A stretch of DNA of 64,000 nt from Calliopum simillimum (GCA_951812925.1 OX638371.1:31718101-31782100), one strand, 5' to 3'; counted from the stretch's first letter, positions 1-10,994 are shown. Numbers and translations: made by a program. The notes: generated by a model from the sequence alone, not told the origin.

Positions 1-401
1 AAAACGCTATGTTACTTTTCATATAATTTATAATGTATTCTTTTTGCTCTTCGCTCGCTTTTTTTGATTTATTTGCCATTTTCCTTTGAATTTTCACTGA
101 TGAGTTTAGGTTCTGTAACATCTTTTCTTTTTAGATCAGTTTTAGTAGTTCGGGAATTATTAAAATTGATGTAAAAAAATTATGCATACAAATTCCATGT
201 GAAAAATGTCAGTGCCAATAAAAAGTATATGATTTAAAAAAAAAAATTTATTAGTAGCTTATGTTAGCACACTGTCATTTTAAGAAAACGTAAGTAAGGT
301 TTTAAATTTTTAATGAAAAGTCAAATCTTTGCTATACAAAAAGTATTTTTTCTTATTATAAAAGACAGCTTTTACCAAGCGTTTTTCTTATTCAAAAAAG
401 T
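1..401. other. AT-rich sequence, nothing recognised
   Basis: AT-rich sequence with homopolymer runs. I see no coding pattern, transposon end or RNA gene here on either strand. Confidence 0.4.
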
Positions 402-571
402 CCCAGTGTGCCAGACGGTTCATATCTTCGCATTTTTACACGTTACGGATCCGTTGGCGGGAGAGATTCCCAAAAAAAAGCGAATCGTTTTGGAATTTCT
501 CCCGCAAACGGATCAGTAACGGATCCGTAACGGATAAAAAAGCGGAGATTTGAACCGTCTGGCACACTGGG
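402..571. mobile_element. Short inverted-repeat element (MITE), copy 1
   Basis: The ends are inverted repeats: CCCAGTGTGCCAGACGGTTC at the left, and its complement (gaaccgtctggcacactggg) at the right. The inside is mostly palindromic and carries repeated 'acggatccgt' motifs. A second, shorter copy with the same ends is at 8464-8551. At about 170 bp and with no coding capacity it is a MITE-like non-autonomous DNA element. No convincing target duplication is visible, so the superfamily stays open. Confidence 0.75.
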
Positions 572-953
572 GTTATATTATGTAGATTATGTCGAATAAA
601 AGTAAACGTTAGAATCAACCGACTAGGGGAGGCTGGGGCACATTTGACACTTAATTTTCAAAGAGATTTGAAAATTACTACACGATCTTAATACTCTTTA
701 CTATTGCTGAAATATTGATTATTTAAAGTTAAAACCAAGATAACAAATTTAAAAAAAAAACCGCATTTTATTTAAAAAAAAAAGTCATTTTGCCACTTAG
801 GAAATACATACATATTATTATTATTCAGTTCTCATTCAGGATCATCATTTTCTTTATTTTCCTCTTTTTTTTTTGCCCCTTTTTTTGGCATAGGGATTCC
901 AACTTTTCGAACAATATTTTAATAAGTTTTGAATGGTGCGATTGTTCGTTCTT

Positions 954-991
954 AAGCAAATGTATCTGCGTGTTTACAGATACATTTGCTT
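954..991. repeat. Perfect 15-bp hairpin
   Basis: aagcaaatgtatctg (954-968) and its exact complement (977-991) are separated by 8 bases. The hairpin lies inside the reading frame of the PTQPP remnant, directly beside the minisatellite. Confidence 0.8.
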
Positions 992-993
992 TT

Positions 994-1083
994 GTCGGCG
1001 GCTGGGTCGGGGTCGGCGGCTGGGTTGGGGTCGGCGGCTGGGTCGGGGTCGGCGGCTGGGTCGGGGTCGGCGGCTGGGTCGGG
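994..1083. repeat. 18-bp minisatellite, five units
   Basis: Five consecutive copies of gtcggcggctgggtcggg with one substitution. It is strikingly GC-rich in an AT-rich neighbourhood. The unit length is a multiple of three, and the minus-strand reading gives a Pro/Thr/Gln repeat, which fits selection as coding sequence in the past. Confidence 0.95.
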
Positions 1084-1189
1084 ACCGGATACGGGCAGTA
1101 AAATATTTGCTGCGTGCCATCATCGTTTCTTCCTATAGCCTCTATAATATCCTCTTTAATATCCTCTATAATATCCTTTGTATCCTCTT

Positions 1190-1787
1190 CCTCTATAGGA
1201 CATCTGAAATATAATAATTTTAATTATTTATTTATTTAAAAAATTATTAAAATTTTACTTACTTTTTTTCTTGATTAATTTTTCTTGGTTATAATTTCAA
1301 TACAGCGTCCATTCAATATGGCGTTCCTATGCTTAATAAAAGCAAGGCCTACTCGACAGAAGCTATATGGAACCAACGAGTAACTAACAAAATTTCGTTA
1401 CTTTTTCTAACGAATTGTTAGTGACGAGTAAATTATACATTAATGCCAGATCGTTGATCATTTGTGAAAAAAATTATTTTAAATTTTACAAAAATCTTTC
1501 AATCATAGAAGTGGAATTTTAATGTATATCAGTTAAAAGATATTCAGGCCTGTTCCTGTTCTGATTGAAAGATTTTTGTAAAATTTAAAATAATATTTTT
1601 CACAAATGATCCATGATCTGTCGAGTAGGCCTTGCTTTTAGTATGCAGAGGCACGCCATACGGCATCGATGTAAATTTTGTGAAATTAAAATCAAAAAAA
1701 AATAATTGAAAAAAAAACAAGTAAAGTATTCATAATTTTTTAAATAAATAAATAAATAATTTTAATTATTTCAGATGTCCTATAGAG
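1190..1787. repeat. Imperfect long palindrome
   Basis: Inverted matches run from the ends (ctctataggacatctgaaat at 1190-1209 against atttcagatgtcctatagag at 1768-1787) through 'aaggcctactcgaca' (about 1345 against 1620) to a near-perfect inner arm (about 1454-1503 against 1566-1612). The outer ends are the 5' starts of the two RGG-type reading frames, which therefore face away from each other. Confidence 0.7.
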
Positions 1788-1934
1788 GTGGTGGATACTA
1801 GAGGTGGTGGTTACTATAGAGGTGGTGGATACTATAGATGTGGCGGCTACCGGGGCAGGGGCAACAGGGAACGTGACGATGGGATAAACGATGGGATACA
1901 AAAAATCAGCGTTCAGACTGGTTGTTTGCGCTGA
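1775..1934 (+). pseudogene. RGG/YRG-rich exon-like remnant
   Basis: An ATG directly after a 'tttcag' acceptor-like sequence begins MSYRGGGY. After a one-base deletion it continues YRGGGYYRGGGYY, then a Cys/Gly/Arg stretch, RERDDGINDG and a stop at 1932-1934. It is homologous to the minus-strand remnant at 825-1203 (both begin MSYRG and share a DDG motif). The tandem 'ggtggtggatactatag' units are an 18-bp repeat encoding YYRGGG. The family is not identified. Confidence 0.45.
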
Positions 1935-2099
1935 CTTAGAAAAAAAGATAAACCAGAAACAGCAATTGCAAAAGAAGAAAAAGAAGCAATTGCAGCATTG
2001 TGAAAAGCAAAAAATGTATTTTTAATCATTTTTGTCGGTTTGAAAAATCAAAAGTTTGCACCAAAAAGTTTAAAAAAAAAAATTTAAGTAAAAAGTAGT

Positions 2100-2660
2100 T
2101 TTAGCAGAGCATAAAACCCATACACTGCAAATTTTGTAACCGTAGTTTATTCCGTTCTTAAGATATAGCCCAAAATATATTGTAGCCGTATTGGAGGTAC
2201 CACGCCCACTTGTCCAACCGTGCTGAAATTTTTTATAAATTTAAGAAACTAGATAAAATCCATTCACTTAAAATTTTGTAACCATAGCTTGTTCCGTTTT
2301 TAAGATATAGCCCAAAATATATTGTAGTTGTATGGGAGGTACCACGCCCACTTGTCCAAACATACTGAAATTTTTAATAGATTTAAGAAGCTACATAAAA
2401 CCCATACACTGCAAATTTTTTAACCGTAGCTTATTCCATTCATAAGATATAGCCCAAAATATATTCAAATTGTATGGGAGGTAACCACGCCCACTTGTCA
2501 AACCGTACTCAAATTTTTAATGGATTCAAGAAACTACATAAAACCCATACACTGCAAATTTTGTAACCGTAGCTTATTTCGTTCTTAAGATATAGCCCAA
2601 AATGTAAATAAGTTGTATGGGAGGTGCCACACCCACTTGTCCAAAAATTCTGAAATAATT
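2100..2660 (+). repeat. Four tandem units of about 141 bp (GCCACGCC family)
   Basis: The sequence 'accacgcccacttgtcc' recurs near 2201, 2341, 2483 and 2625. Each unit also contains 'aaacccatacactgcaaatt' and 'aagatatagcccaaaat'. The spacing and core match the tandem units of the repeat family at 37.9-38.4 and 50.8-51.7 kb, so this looks like a diverged tandem array of the same origin. Confidence 0.85.
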
Positions 2661-2976
2661 TTTTTTGTAATTTCCCATACCTAAAACATAAAAAACTGCA
2701 AAAAAAATAGTTTTTTCCGTCTAGCATGTACTAATCGCATCACTGTGCAGCGTCTGCAATTGTTAAAAAATTACACTCGCCTCATATTTTGTTGTTGTTT
2801 ACTTGTACTAATTTTTTAGTTTCTTCAAAACATGTCCACATACTGTACTTTTTGTTGTTGTAGCATTGTGCTTAAAAAAACAACGTTCGAAAAATTCAAA
2901 AACTCAAGCCTTACGTTTACGACGTATCAGACAAATCAGTAGACTCCTTCTGAAATTCGATTTTTACAGTCCTACA

Positions 2977-3882
2977 CACGGTGCTCTTAAGCAGTCGATA
3001 GGTTTTTTGGCTATATGGAGAAAATCTGTGAATGGGGTTTCATTTGTTTTAGTTTAGTGGTCTGAAAAATGCAAATTCCGAAACCGTAGCTGATCATCCC
3101 CGCGAAATATCGCAAAAATACATATCCCATATAAAAAAAAAAAATCGGAAAAAAAAACGCAACAAACAAATATAAAAATAGTTATATTTAATGTATTTTG
3201 CAATGCTGAATCCAAATCCGGCCTTAGATTTGCTGTATCTTATACGGTTTTTGAGATATCTAAGCCTAAACAAGGAAAAAAAGTCGACGCTATGTTTTAT
3301 TGTTGTGTTTTGGAGCTATATAACAGGACGTATAGCCGTAAATTCTGATGCCAAAATGGAAAACTTTAATCAATCTTTTAAACCTAATTCAAATAATGTC
3401 GATATCTTTATTTTTCTCGGAGATATCCTAACCTAAAAAGTTAAAAAAGTGCAAAAAACGTGTTTTGTCATTATTTCAGTCTACGATATTTCACAGAAAA
3501 ATTAAGCTATTGACATAATTTAAATGCGGTTTTAAAGAAAAAGATTGAAGCTTTCAGATAATGTTTCGAATTTTGCGTATAAATGTTCTATATTCTAGTT
3601 ATACAGCTTCAAAATATAGCAAAAACGGTATTTTTTCCTTGTTTAGGCTAAGATATCTCAAAAACCGTATATAGCAATTTTAAGGCCGGATTCTGATTCA
3701 GCATTGCAAAATACATTAAATATAACCATTTTTATATTTGTTTGTTGCGTTTTTTTTTCCGATTTTTTTTTTTTTTTATATGGGATATGTATTTTTGCGA
3801 TATTTCGCGGGGATGATCAGCTATAATATTGGGATTTTCTCCACATAGCCAAAAAACCTATCGACTGTTCAAGAGCACCGTG
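2977..3882. repeat. 906-bp palindromic element
   Basis: The left end (cacggtgctcttaagcagtc) is complementary to the right end, and arms of about 400 bp follow. Both contain 'gatatttcgcggggatgatc' or its complement and a 'ttgagatatctaagcctaaac' type motif. The centre lies near 3440. The inner motifs 'gagatatcctaacctaaaaa' and 'aaaaaagtgcaaaaa' recur in the palindrome at 30.6-32.5 kb and in a piece at about 12.95 kb, so they form one superfamily. There is no coding capacity. Confidence 0.85.
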
Positions 3883-4008
3883 TTAATGGGTATATTGACA
3901 AACGCACGAAAATTTCGCATTCAATTTGAAAAAGCTGCGTTTGCAGGGTGAAGCGCTTATTTTTAATTAAAAAAAAAAACAAAATAACAAAAAAAAAAAA
4001 AAAATTAC

Positions 4009-4092
4009 TAGCCCGGCCGGGAGTCGAACTCAGGCTCCCGGGGTATTACTCTTTCATACACGAGACGTAAGACAACTAGGCTATTGGCCGAT
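4009..4092 (-). other. tRNA-like sequence / possible SINE head
   Basis: On the minus strand an A-box-like tagcctagttg is followed, at tRNA-like distance, by a B-box gttcgactc that fits GWTCRANNC. A CGGCC/GGCCG pair could form part of an acceptor stem. The sequence ends in 'ggccgggcta' and is followed by a long T run. The cloverleaf is imperfect: I cannot fold a standard anticodon arm or a seven-base-pair acceptor. This is therefore more likely a tRNA-derived SINE fragment or a pseudo-tRNA than a working tRNA gene. Confidence 0.35.
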
Positions 4093-4795
4093 ATGATGTT
4101 TACTTAACTGATGTAGACTTATTTGATGTTGAGATTTAAAGTTTGTATATTAAACAAATTTCTGTTGTTTTTTTATAAGTATTCTGTGTTGTTTTTCTTC
4201 CCTTCTTTTGATAAAAAATGTTATATACTCAAATTTGGAATCAAAAACATTTTTTCAAACTGAGTTTGAAAAGTTTACAAAAAATCATACGCAATAAAAT
4301 AAAAAGAAAAAAAAAAACAAATCAAAAATATTTTTTTTATCATAAAAATTAAATAAAGCAAATACGTTTTGAGTTCGTATTTGAAGTATTTACGGAATCG
4401 AAACGGATTTGCCTAGGTTCGAATCCTACCAGAGGTGGATTTTTACCCTTTATTTTTCTTCCTTTTTTTTCTTTTTATTATTTTTTAATTGCTAATAGGC
4501 GCATCAAAACGGTTTTTTTCTGTAAATATACAGCATTAACATATTTAAAAGCAAATCCGTTTTGAATTCGTTTTTACATAAGTTTCGGATTCGAAACGGG
4601 CCCGCACTGCGGAATTTAATTTTTTTTTTATTCGTTAATAAGCGCTTCAAAATGTTTTTTTTTTTTATCTAAACAAAGCATTTTGAATTCGGTTTTGATG
4701 TACGTTACGGGTTCGAAATGGATCCGTTACCGCGGATTACGTTTTTTATACCTTTATGAACTCGTAATGGATTCGAAACGGATCCTCATCCGTTT

Positions 4796-5213
4796 TTGTG
4801 CACATTGGGTAAGTTCAATATTCGCAATAGTTATCTTGTATCAATTTTCAAAGCTTTTAAATATTCATTATCATCTTTAAAAATCATGTTCAGTAAACTT
4901 TTCGTTGATAGTAATTTTGAAAAAATATGTACCAAAAAATTTACTCAAGAGAGTATAGAATTGTTATTTGATTGTATGAGTTATAAAGCAAACTTTTTTG
5001 TAAAATCACCGTCTTGTGATGAATTTATTTCAAAACTACCGATGGCAATTAAGGTAGTTTTGAATGAAATTCAAAATCCAAATGAAAGTAATTTAGGCAA
5101 AAGTTTCAGTAATTTTTTTTTTCCGGGAAAGTACTGAAACTTTTGTAACAAATTTGGAATGTTTAAATTGTTCCAACTTTATTAGTAGTTTGCGCGAAAG
5201 TTTGAAGAAATAA
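4796..5213 (+). pseudogene. C-terminal remnant of a P-element/THAP9-like transposase
   Basis: The reading frame contains KKFTQESIELLFDCMSYKAN, followed by a short Pro-Ser-Cys-x-Glu-Phe stretch. This follows the pattern TQ(D/E)xIExxF...PxCxxF found at the C-terminal catalytic Glu region of P-element and THAP9-like transposases. After a stop at 5135-5137 another frame continues ETFVTNLECLNCSNF and ends LRESLKK. The CxxC resembles the LRTFNCLECKRIY segment of the longer P-like remnant at 15.7-17.9 kb. It has no N-terminal THAP domain and is frameshifted. The assignment rests on motif spacing only. Confidence 0.5.
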
Positions 5214-6190
5214 CTTTTTTATAATATTTTTTTTTTTTTCGTATCATAGACTATATATTTGTGAAGAAAATAAGATACCACTTAAAAATATCGATGGAAA
5301 ATGCAAAAGTTATATACAATTCATTGAAAAGTTACCAAAATGCTTTTTTCCCTATTTTTTTCTTTTTTTTGTAATAAACTGTTCGATAATTAAAACTTTT
5401 TGTAAAACACATGAGAAAATCCAAAAAGTAGGCGTTAAAAAAAAATACCAGTGTCTCGTCGTTTTTCTCCAGCACGTCAGATTTATTTCAATCGATTTTT
5501 GAAGTTTTTTAATCCACTGTACATGAAAAAACAAAAATAACGCATTCTTGTGTTAAATCGGTGAATTTAACCATATGATCCTTACATTTGAGGTGTATTA
5601 TGTATTCAGTAAACTTATGCAGGATATTACGAGGAATATTTTTGTAACAAATTTTAACCCTCTAAGACCCTTACAAATGGGTCATTTTGACCCCCCCCCC
5701 CACATTTAGGTCAAAATGACCCACATGTGGGGGTTTTAGAGGGTTAAAATTGTCTACAAAAATATTCTTCGTAATATCCTGCATAAGTTCACTGAACACA
5801 TAATACACCTCTAATGTAAGGATCATATAGTTTAATTCATCGATTTAACACAAGAATGCGCTATTTTTGTATTTTTCATGTACAGTGGATTAAAAAACTT
5901 CAAAAATCGATTAAAAAAAAATCTGACGTGCTGGAGAAAAACGACGAGACACGGGTATTTTTTTTTTAACGCCTACTTTAAGAATTTTTTGGATTTTCTC
6001 ATGTGTTTTACAAAAAGTTTCAATTATCGAACAGTTTATTACAAAAAACGAAAAAAATAGGGAAAAACGCGTTTTGGTAACTTTTCAATGAATTGTATAC
6101 AACATTTGCATTTTTCCATCGATTTTTTTAAGTGGTATCTTATAGTCTATGATACAAAAGAAAAAAAAATTATAAAAAAGTTATTTCTTC
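5204..6190. repeat. 987-bp near-perfect palindrome
   Basis: The outer sequence gaagaaataacttttttata is complementary to the right end. The arms run about 490 bp each, with few mismatches, to a centre near 5700 built around 'gggtcattttgacc' and an 11-base C run. The left arm begins inside the last codons of the P-like reading frame (LKK-stop). A related half-copy with a similar central hairpin lies at 56455-56765. No coding content. Confidence 0.9.
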
Positions 6191-6539
6191 TTGTATAAAT
6201 CTGCAGTTGATTTTGTTTTTTGTTAATTTTTTCGAAAAAAAAAATGAATATTATTTGTAGGTAATTTAATTACCTTTAATATGACAGTACCTGGAGACCG
6301 ATCCCTGCTCGGTCAACAATCTAATCTTATTATTTTAGTCGATGTTTTTATTCATAGCTATTTTTTGTTATGAAACTTGTATCTTTTCACTTCTAACGGT
6401 CATGCTTTCAAAATGATAAATAAACCGATGAGAATAATAATAAGAAAAAACTCGGAAAGCATCGAATGGTATAGAAAAATATCAAAAACTCAAATTTTTT
6501 TTTGGCGAAATAGAATGCCCTAAAATAAATAAATGGGAT
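6191..6539. other. AT-rich sequence, nothing recognised
   Basis: AT-rich intergenic-type DNA. I see no feature that I can support. Confidence 0.35.
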
Positions 6540-7960
6540 ATGCCACGCACCCAAAATATTTTGTCTTTTGTATGGCGGCTGAAATATCTTATCTTCAAAG
6601 GATCATAACTCGGAAAATAAGAATCCTATTGGAAAACTCTGAAAAGATATTTGGATAAGGAAGAGTGTAACTATCCGATGCTATTAATAAAAAAGAATTT
6701 CGCCTTTTCTTGTAGCTACGCTGTAAGATTGAACACAGCGTTTTCTTCAACTTCAAGCAAGGATATTTCAAAATCCTGCAGGTATAGTGACAGTTCTGCT
6801 GATGAAGACGGATTAAGCGTCAAAAAGTACATAAGACTGCATATAAGAATTAAACAGTTCATTCCATTTTTTTTTTTGTGCCTGAGTTATTAACAAAAAT
6901 TTTTATTTTGATAAAAAAGTGGGCGTGGCAATTATTAAACAAAGCCATCTTTTTATTATGCTTTAGATCCTTCTGATCCAGATTCGCATACCAAATTTCA
7001 TCAAAATATGTTGTATCATTTGCGAGAAACAGCATTTAATGTGTTTTACTTGTATGGGAGGTTCCACGCGCACTTTCGATATTTTGCCTACTTTCAGGTC
7101 GTAGGTGCCTAATAGCAAGTAGACTCCCTACAGTTAAATTCAGAAAGATTGCTTTAGTAGTTTTCTTTTTATAGCGCAATATATTTTTGTGGGGGGTGCC
7201 ACGCCCTTGAACGAGTTTTCCCAATATAATGGCATATGACACATTAATACTTGTTTAAAGAGGTAACAGATCCTAAATTTTCATTAAATTTGCCGGAGTC
7301 GTTTTCGAGTAATATTGAATCAAAATGTTCAAGGGTTAAAAAGTGGGCGTGGCACTTAATCGATCCCGCCCACTTTTCGTTTGTTACAAGATATTATTAA
7401 GCAGTACCTTCGTACCAAATTTCATTAAAATACCTTGTAACATTTGCGAGAAATAGCATTTAACGTATTTTGCTTGTATGGGAGGTTCCACGCGCAACGG
7501 CGATATTTTGCCCGCTTTCAGATCAGAGATGCCTTATAGCAAGAATGCTCCCCACAGTTAATTTTAGAATGATTACTTTATTAGTTTTCTTTTTATACCG
7601 TATTATATTTTTGTGGGCGGTGCCACGCCCTTCAACGAGTTTTCCCAATATAACGGCATGTCACATATTAATACCTGTTTGCTGAGGTAAAATCTCCTAA
7701 ATTTTCATTAAAATCGTTGGAGTCATTTTCGAGTAATATTGAATCAAAATTTTCAAGCGTTAAAAAGTGGGCGTGGCACTTCTTCAATCCCGCCCACTTT
7801 TTGTCTGTCACAAGGTATTATCAAGCAGTACCCGCCTACCAAATTTCATTCAAATACCTTGTATGGTTTGATCAAATCAAATTTAAAACTTAGGGCGGTG
7901 CCACGCCCCCTGGTGAGCATTTACAAAGTTCAAACCTAGCTCATTCTTCATTGTATGCTA
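6540..7960 (+). repeat. Long tandem repeat of about 420 bp with GTGGGCGTGGCAC motifs
   Basis: Blocks starting 'tgcgagaaacagcatttaa' (about 7019) and 'tgcgagaaatagcatttaac' (about 7440) repeat over 200 bases, including 'tgtatgggaggttccacgcg' and 'gtgggcggtgccacgccctt'. A third, shorter block runs from about 7740. 'aagtgggcgtggca' occurs near 6908, 7342 and 7766, giving a period of about 425 bp. This is related at the core to the 141-bp GCCACGCC family. Confidence 0.8.
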
Positions 7961-8463
7961 GTATCTAAAACTGTTCCAAGTTTTTTTAAAATCGCTGTAC
8001 CCGTTTTCGAGAAAAAGTTTTGCCCGTTCCGAACAAACATACATAAGTACATAAGTACATACAATTTTATCTCGTATAAGAAGAGAAGATGTAATACGTT
8101 CAAATACAAACATTAATTCTTGAGATATTTGTATTTAAATGGAACTATCTTTTTTTTTTGGTCCGAAAACCGAAAATGACCGATATCTCAAAAACGACAC
8201 GAAAAAGAAAAAAAATAATGCAATTTTCGGAATCAGCAGCCCATTTTACATATGAAATGGATAGTGGCATTCACTGGGAGATTTGGCTGTTGCATAGTGT
8301 TATCGTTAGCTGAAGGCCTTCGTTGCCATTGCTTTCTTATATTATCTTATAGTTTTGTAATTATAAGTTAAATAACAATAATAAAAAAAGGACATTCTCT
8401 TAGATGTAGTTTTGATCAATCTACCAAAATCGCAATAATAATCATTTTGTCAAATTTTGACTT

Positions 8464-8551
8464 CCCAGTGTGCCCGACGGTTCATATCTCCGCTTTTTTA
8501 TCCGTTACGGATCCGTTACTGCGGAGATATGAGACCGTCTGGCACACTGGG
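8464..8551. mobile_element. Short inverted-repeat element (MITE), copy 2
   Basis: The 88-bp element has the same ends as 402-571 (CCCAGTGTGCC / GGCACACTGGG). It keeps one 'acggatccgt' motif and lacks the middle half of copy 1. It lies next to the end of the PIF/Harbinger-like reading frame at 8552. Confidence 0.8.
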
Positions 8552-8973
8552 TTACGTCGTATTAGAATTAGGCCGACGATGTGCACTTTTCGAGCTTATT
8601 ATAAATAGCCGCTTATTTGGATCAATTGGCTTTCTTCGCGAGTAACGTGTAAATGACTCTTTTAGCAAAGAAAGCAACAAATGATAAATGTCCACATCCA
8701 TCGTTATGCCTTTCAGCAAGTCCTCCTCGTCTATTCGCACCAACTGCTCCAAACATGTCCGGTGGAAGCCTAACTGGTTTCTACGCAAATTAACAGGCCG
8801 TACTCACCACCTCCTTCTTTTAAATAGCTTATAGCTATTATTTTCATCCTTTCAACATTCGATTCTTCATATTCTTGCATAAGTACATTCCGTCGTGTAA
8901 TCTTCGTCCTCGCAAAATAAATTACCTTCATCATGACTGATATCGCTTTCTTCGATATTCTGCTCCTCAGCAC
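8552..8973 (-). pseudogene. PIF/Harbinger-like transposase N-terminal remnant
   Basis: One minus-strand frame reads RRNQLGFHRTCLEQLVRIDE, then a stretch with YHLLLSLLKESFTRYSRRKP and IDPNKRLFII. This follows the Harbinger-derived nuclease N-terminal layout: RR..LG.h.tL...L..D......F.....Y..LL.LI..sI.+...R.pI.p.eRL. The frame ends soon after the RL motif, where the MITE at 8464-8551 begins. Immediately upstream, in another frame, lies the 8770-8973 stretch (MLRSRISKKAISVMM...). The catalytic DDE core is absent, so this is a truncated remnant. The call rests on pattern recognition, not alignment. Confidence 0.45.
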
Positions 8974-9678
8974 TATCGTTGATAATTCTATCTACTTATA
9001 GATAAGTCTTCCTTTAGATATTTTGCGCGATTTGGTTCAATTTCAAATTTTTAAATTCTCGTATGCAAAGTTTCTATGATTACAAACATAAGTACATAAG
9101 CACACGCCTACTTATTCAAAATATAAAAAAACTCAAAATTGAATTTATCTAGTTCTTGTAGGCACAATTCCACATTTGCCTGAGACGCACACTTTGGTTT
9201 GATTAGGTACATTTTTTGTTTTTTTATATGAAAGGGCTTGTAAGTTTTAAATTAAAACAAAGATAATTTTTTATATTCAAAAATATTGCAGGAAGAAAGT
9301 CAAAGAGTTTCATTGATATCCTTGATTATTTGTCCAAAATGTGCCTCAAAGGCAAATGTTGAGTTAATTAGTGTTAAATCATCTCATTTATGATATTTAA
9401 AGTACGACATTAGAGTCTTCAGAATTGGAAAACAGTTTTGTTCGCAATTATATTGATGAGAATGGATTCACAGCGTGTATTTGTTGTGTACCTTCAATTT
9501 TAACGGCACTGTCAAATATTTTTCTTCTATGTAATTTGTGTTCACCAAATTCCACATTTAGTATATGTGACTTGGTCTATGAAAAGGAGGCTTACATGTC
9601 AAAAAAAAAATTTTGCAATTTTTTCCGATTCGCATAAATTGACCTTTAAAAGTTGTTTTCCAGTTGTTTTTACAAAAA
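8974..9678. other. AT-rich sequence, nothing recognised
   Basis: AT-rich DNA with a few short open frames that show no domain pattern. Confidence 0.35.
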
Positions 9679-9772
9679 CGTGAACGTACAATTCGTGACG
9701 TAAAATCATGTGTTTCGCATGCATTTCGCATTTCTAAATACATGATTTTACGTCACGAATTGTACGTTCACG
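9679..9772. repeat. Perfect 33-bp inverted repeat (hairpin)
   Basis: The 33 bases at 9679-9711 are exactly complementary to 9740-9772, with a 28-base spacer. The stem includes gtacaattcgtgacgtaaaa. It stands alone and may be a small foldback or MITE relic, or a hairpin RNA source. Confidence 0.9.
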
Positions 9773-10994
9773 GATGCGTCGATTCGACGCAATGATTTTC
9801 AGAAGAAGCCGTGTCCAGATAACATCTATGTGAGGTAAAAGTTAACTTCGTCGAAACTTCTATTTATCCACTTGTGTGGATGTGTGGTATGATCCAAGCT
9901 ATCCACCTTCCTCGGGTTTCTTGCTACCTACATAAACATGAAATTGATCAAATAAGACGTATCTAGGTTAGTGATGTTTTTCAGAACAAATTGGGAATAT
10001 TTCATAATTTTTTACAAAATGTTTCAGCAACTTTTTTTTATTAAAAAAAATTTTCCTTAATTTATAAATAAATTTGCAATCCATTACAAGATATTTCTTC
10101 TTTTCATAAAGATTTAAGTATCAAAATCACCTGATATGTTCAAAGTAGGCAAAAACAAATGAAATATTCTTTTATCAGTTTTCTGGAGTAATATTTTTTA
10201 AATAAAAATACATAGTTTGCTTCTTTTGATAATTCGTATATTTTAATCAAAACAATGCAATAAATTGTGTAAGCCACTACTTACGGAATCAATCTATTGC
10301 ATTGTAAAATTGTTTCCAAAATGGTTACTATGGCTTAATAAAAAATGGCGAGCAGACGCCAAAACAAAGTAGGCGAATAGCAGTGTACACGCACACTATC
10401 AAAATTTGTCGATTTTATTTTGATGAATTCGAATTTGTTTGGCATCACTAATTTTGAGTTTTGAGTGTACATACCATCAAATCACTCTTCAAATTTTTTA
10501 GTCGGGTTGCAATCGTTTCTCAATCTGCGAGCGAGAATATAACTATCGCCCGACAGTTTAATCGTGTGTGTGAACTATGGTTTCCAGTTTTTGGACTTTT
10601 TGCGATCCCGGGATTTCGGGATCAAAAAGTTTTAATCCCGGGATCTCGGGAATTTTTTTACTTCCTAAATTAAATAGAATTTAGTATTAAAAATTCCTAA
10701 TATTTTGTCTTATATACCCCTACTACACCCGGAAGCGACTTTGTTCGCCCGTTCTCGATGCCCTTTATATATGTTCCAAATCCCATCAATCAACGTCATC
10801 CTTCTCTTCCAACCCTTCAGATTTTTCAAGGTGAATAAAATATATATTATATTACTCAAAGCAGATTTATCTTTCTTTATAATATCAATATCCCAATATC
10901 ACACGACAGATTCACTTTTAGTTCGCCGATTGCTAGCAGACTGTTTAAAAAATTCAAGAGGAAAGTTCTCTTAAGGGCCGTCCACACGCATAGT
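9773..10994. other. AT-rich sequence, nothing recognised
   Basis: No gene or element boundary found. A short inverted motif built on 'tcccgggat' lies at about 10605-10650. Confidence 0.35.

Larger units (their letters stand above)
825..1203 (-). pseudogene. Remnant of an RGG- and PTQPP-rich protein
   Basis: Read on the minus strand from an ATG that follows a polypyrimidine-AG (splice-acceptor-like) sequence, the frame begins MSYRGRGYKGYYRGY, with a stop and a frameshift. It then runs open for about 100 codons. These contain DDGTQQIFYCPYPVP, five PTQPPT-type six-residue repeats, a polar stretch and a Lys/Arg-rich end, stopping at 825-827. The repeats are encoded by the 18-bp minisatellite at 994-1083. 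A related but diverged MSYRGGGY reading frame sits in opposite orientation at 1775-1934. The RGG/YRG composition resembles RNA-binding RGG boxes, but I do not recognise the protein. It may be a captured host exon or a transposon-borne gene. The stop and the frameshift make this copy non-functional as it stands. Confidence 0.5.

Noticed and set aside
790..1214. Plus-strand open frames with VGGWVG or RRLGRG repeats
   Set aside because: They are readings of the 18-bp minisatellite. The minus-strand PTQPP frame is longer, has a coding-like flank and a homologue at 1775-1934.
4380..4440. Plus-strand tRNA at 'ggttcgaatcctacc'
   Set aside because: Only a B-box/T-arm-like piece (4 of 5 stem pairs); no A box or acceptor stem upstream.
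4796..4880. Start of the P-like frame as a full gene start
   Set aside because: The first codons are AT-rich without family similarity. The transposase pattern begins near residue 35, so this ATG is probably not a genuine start.
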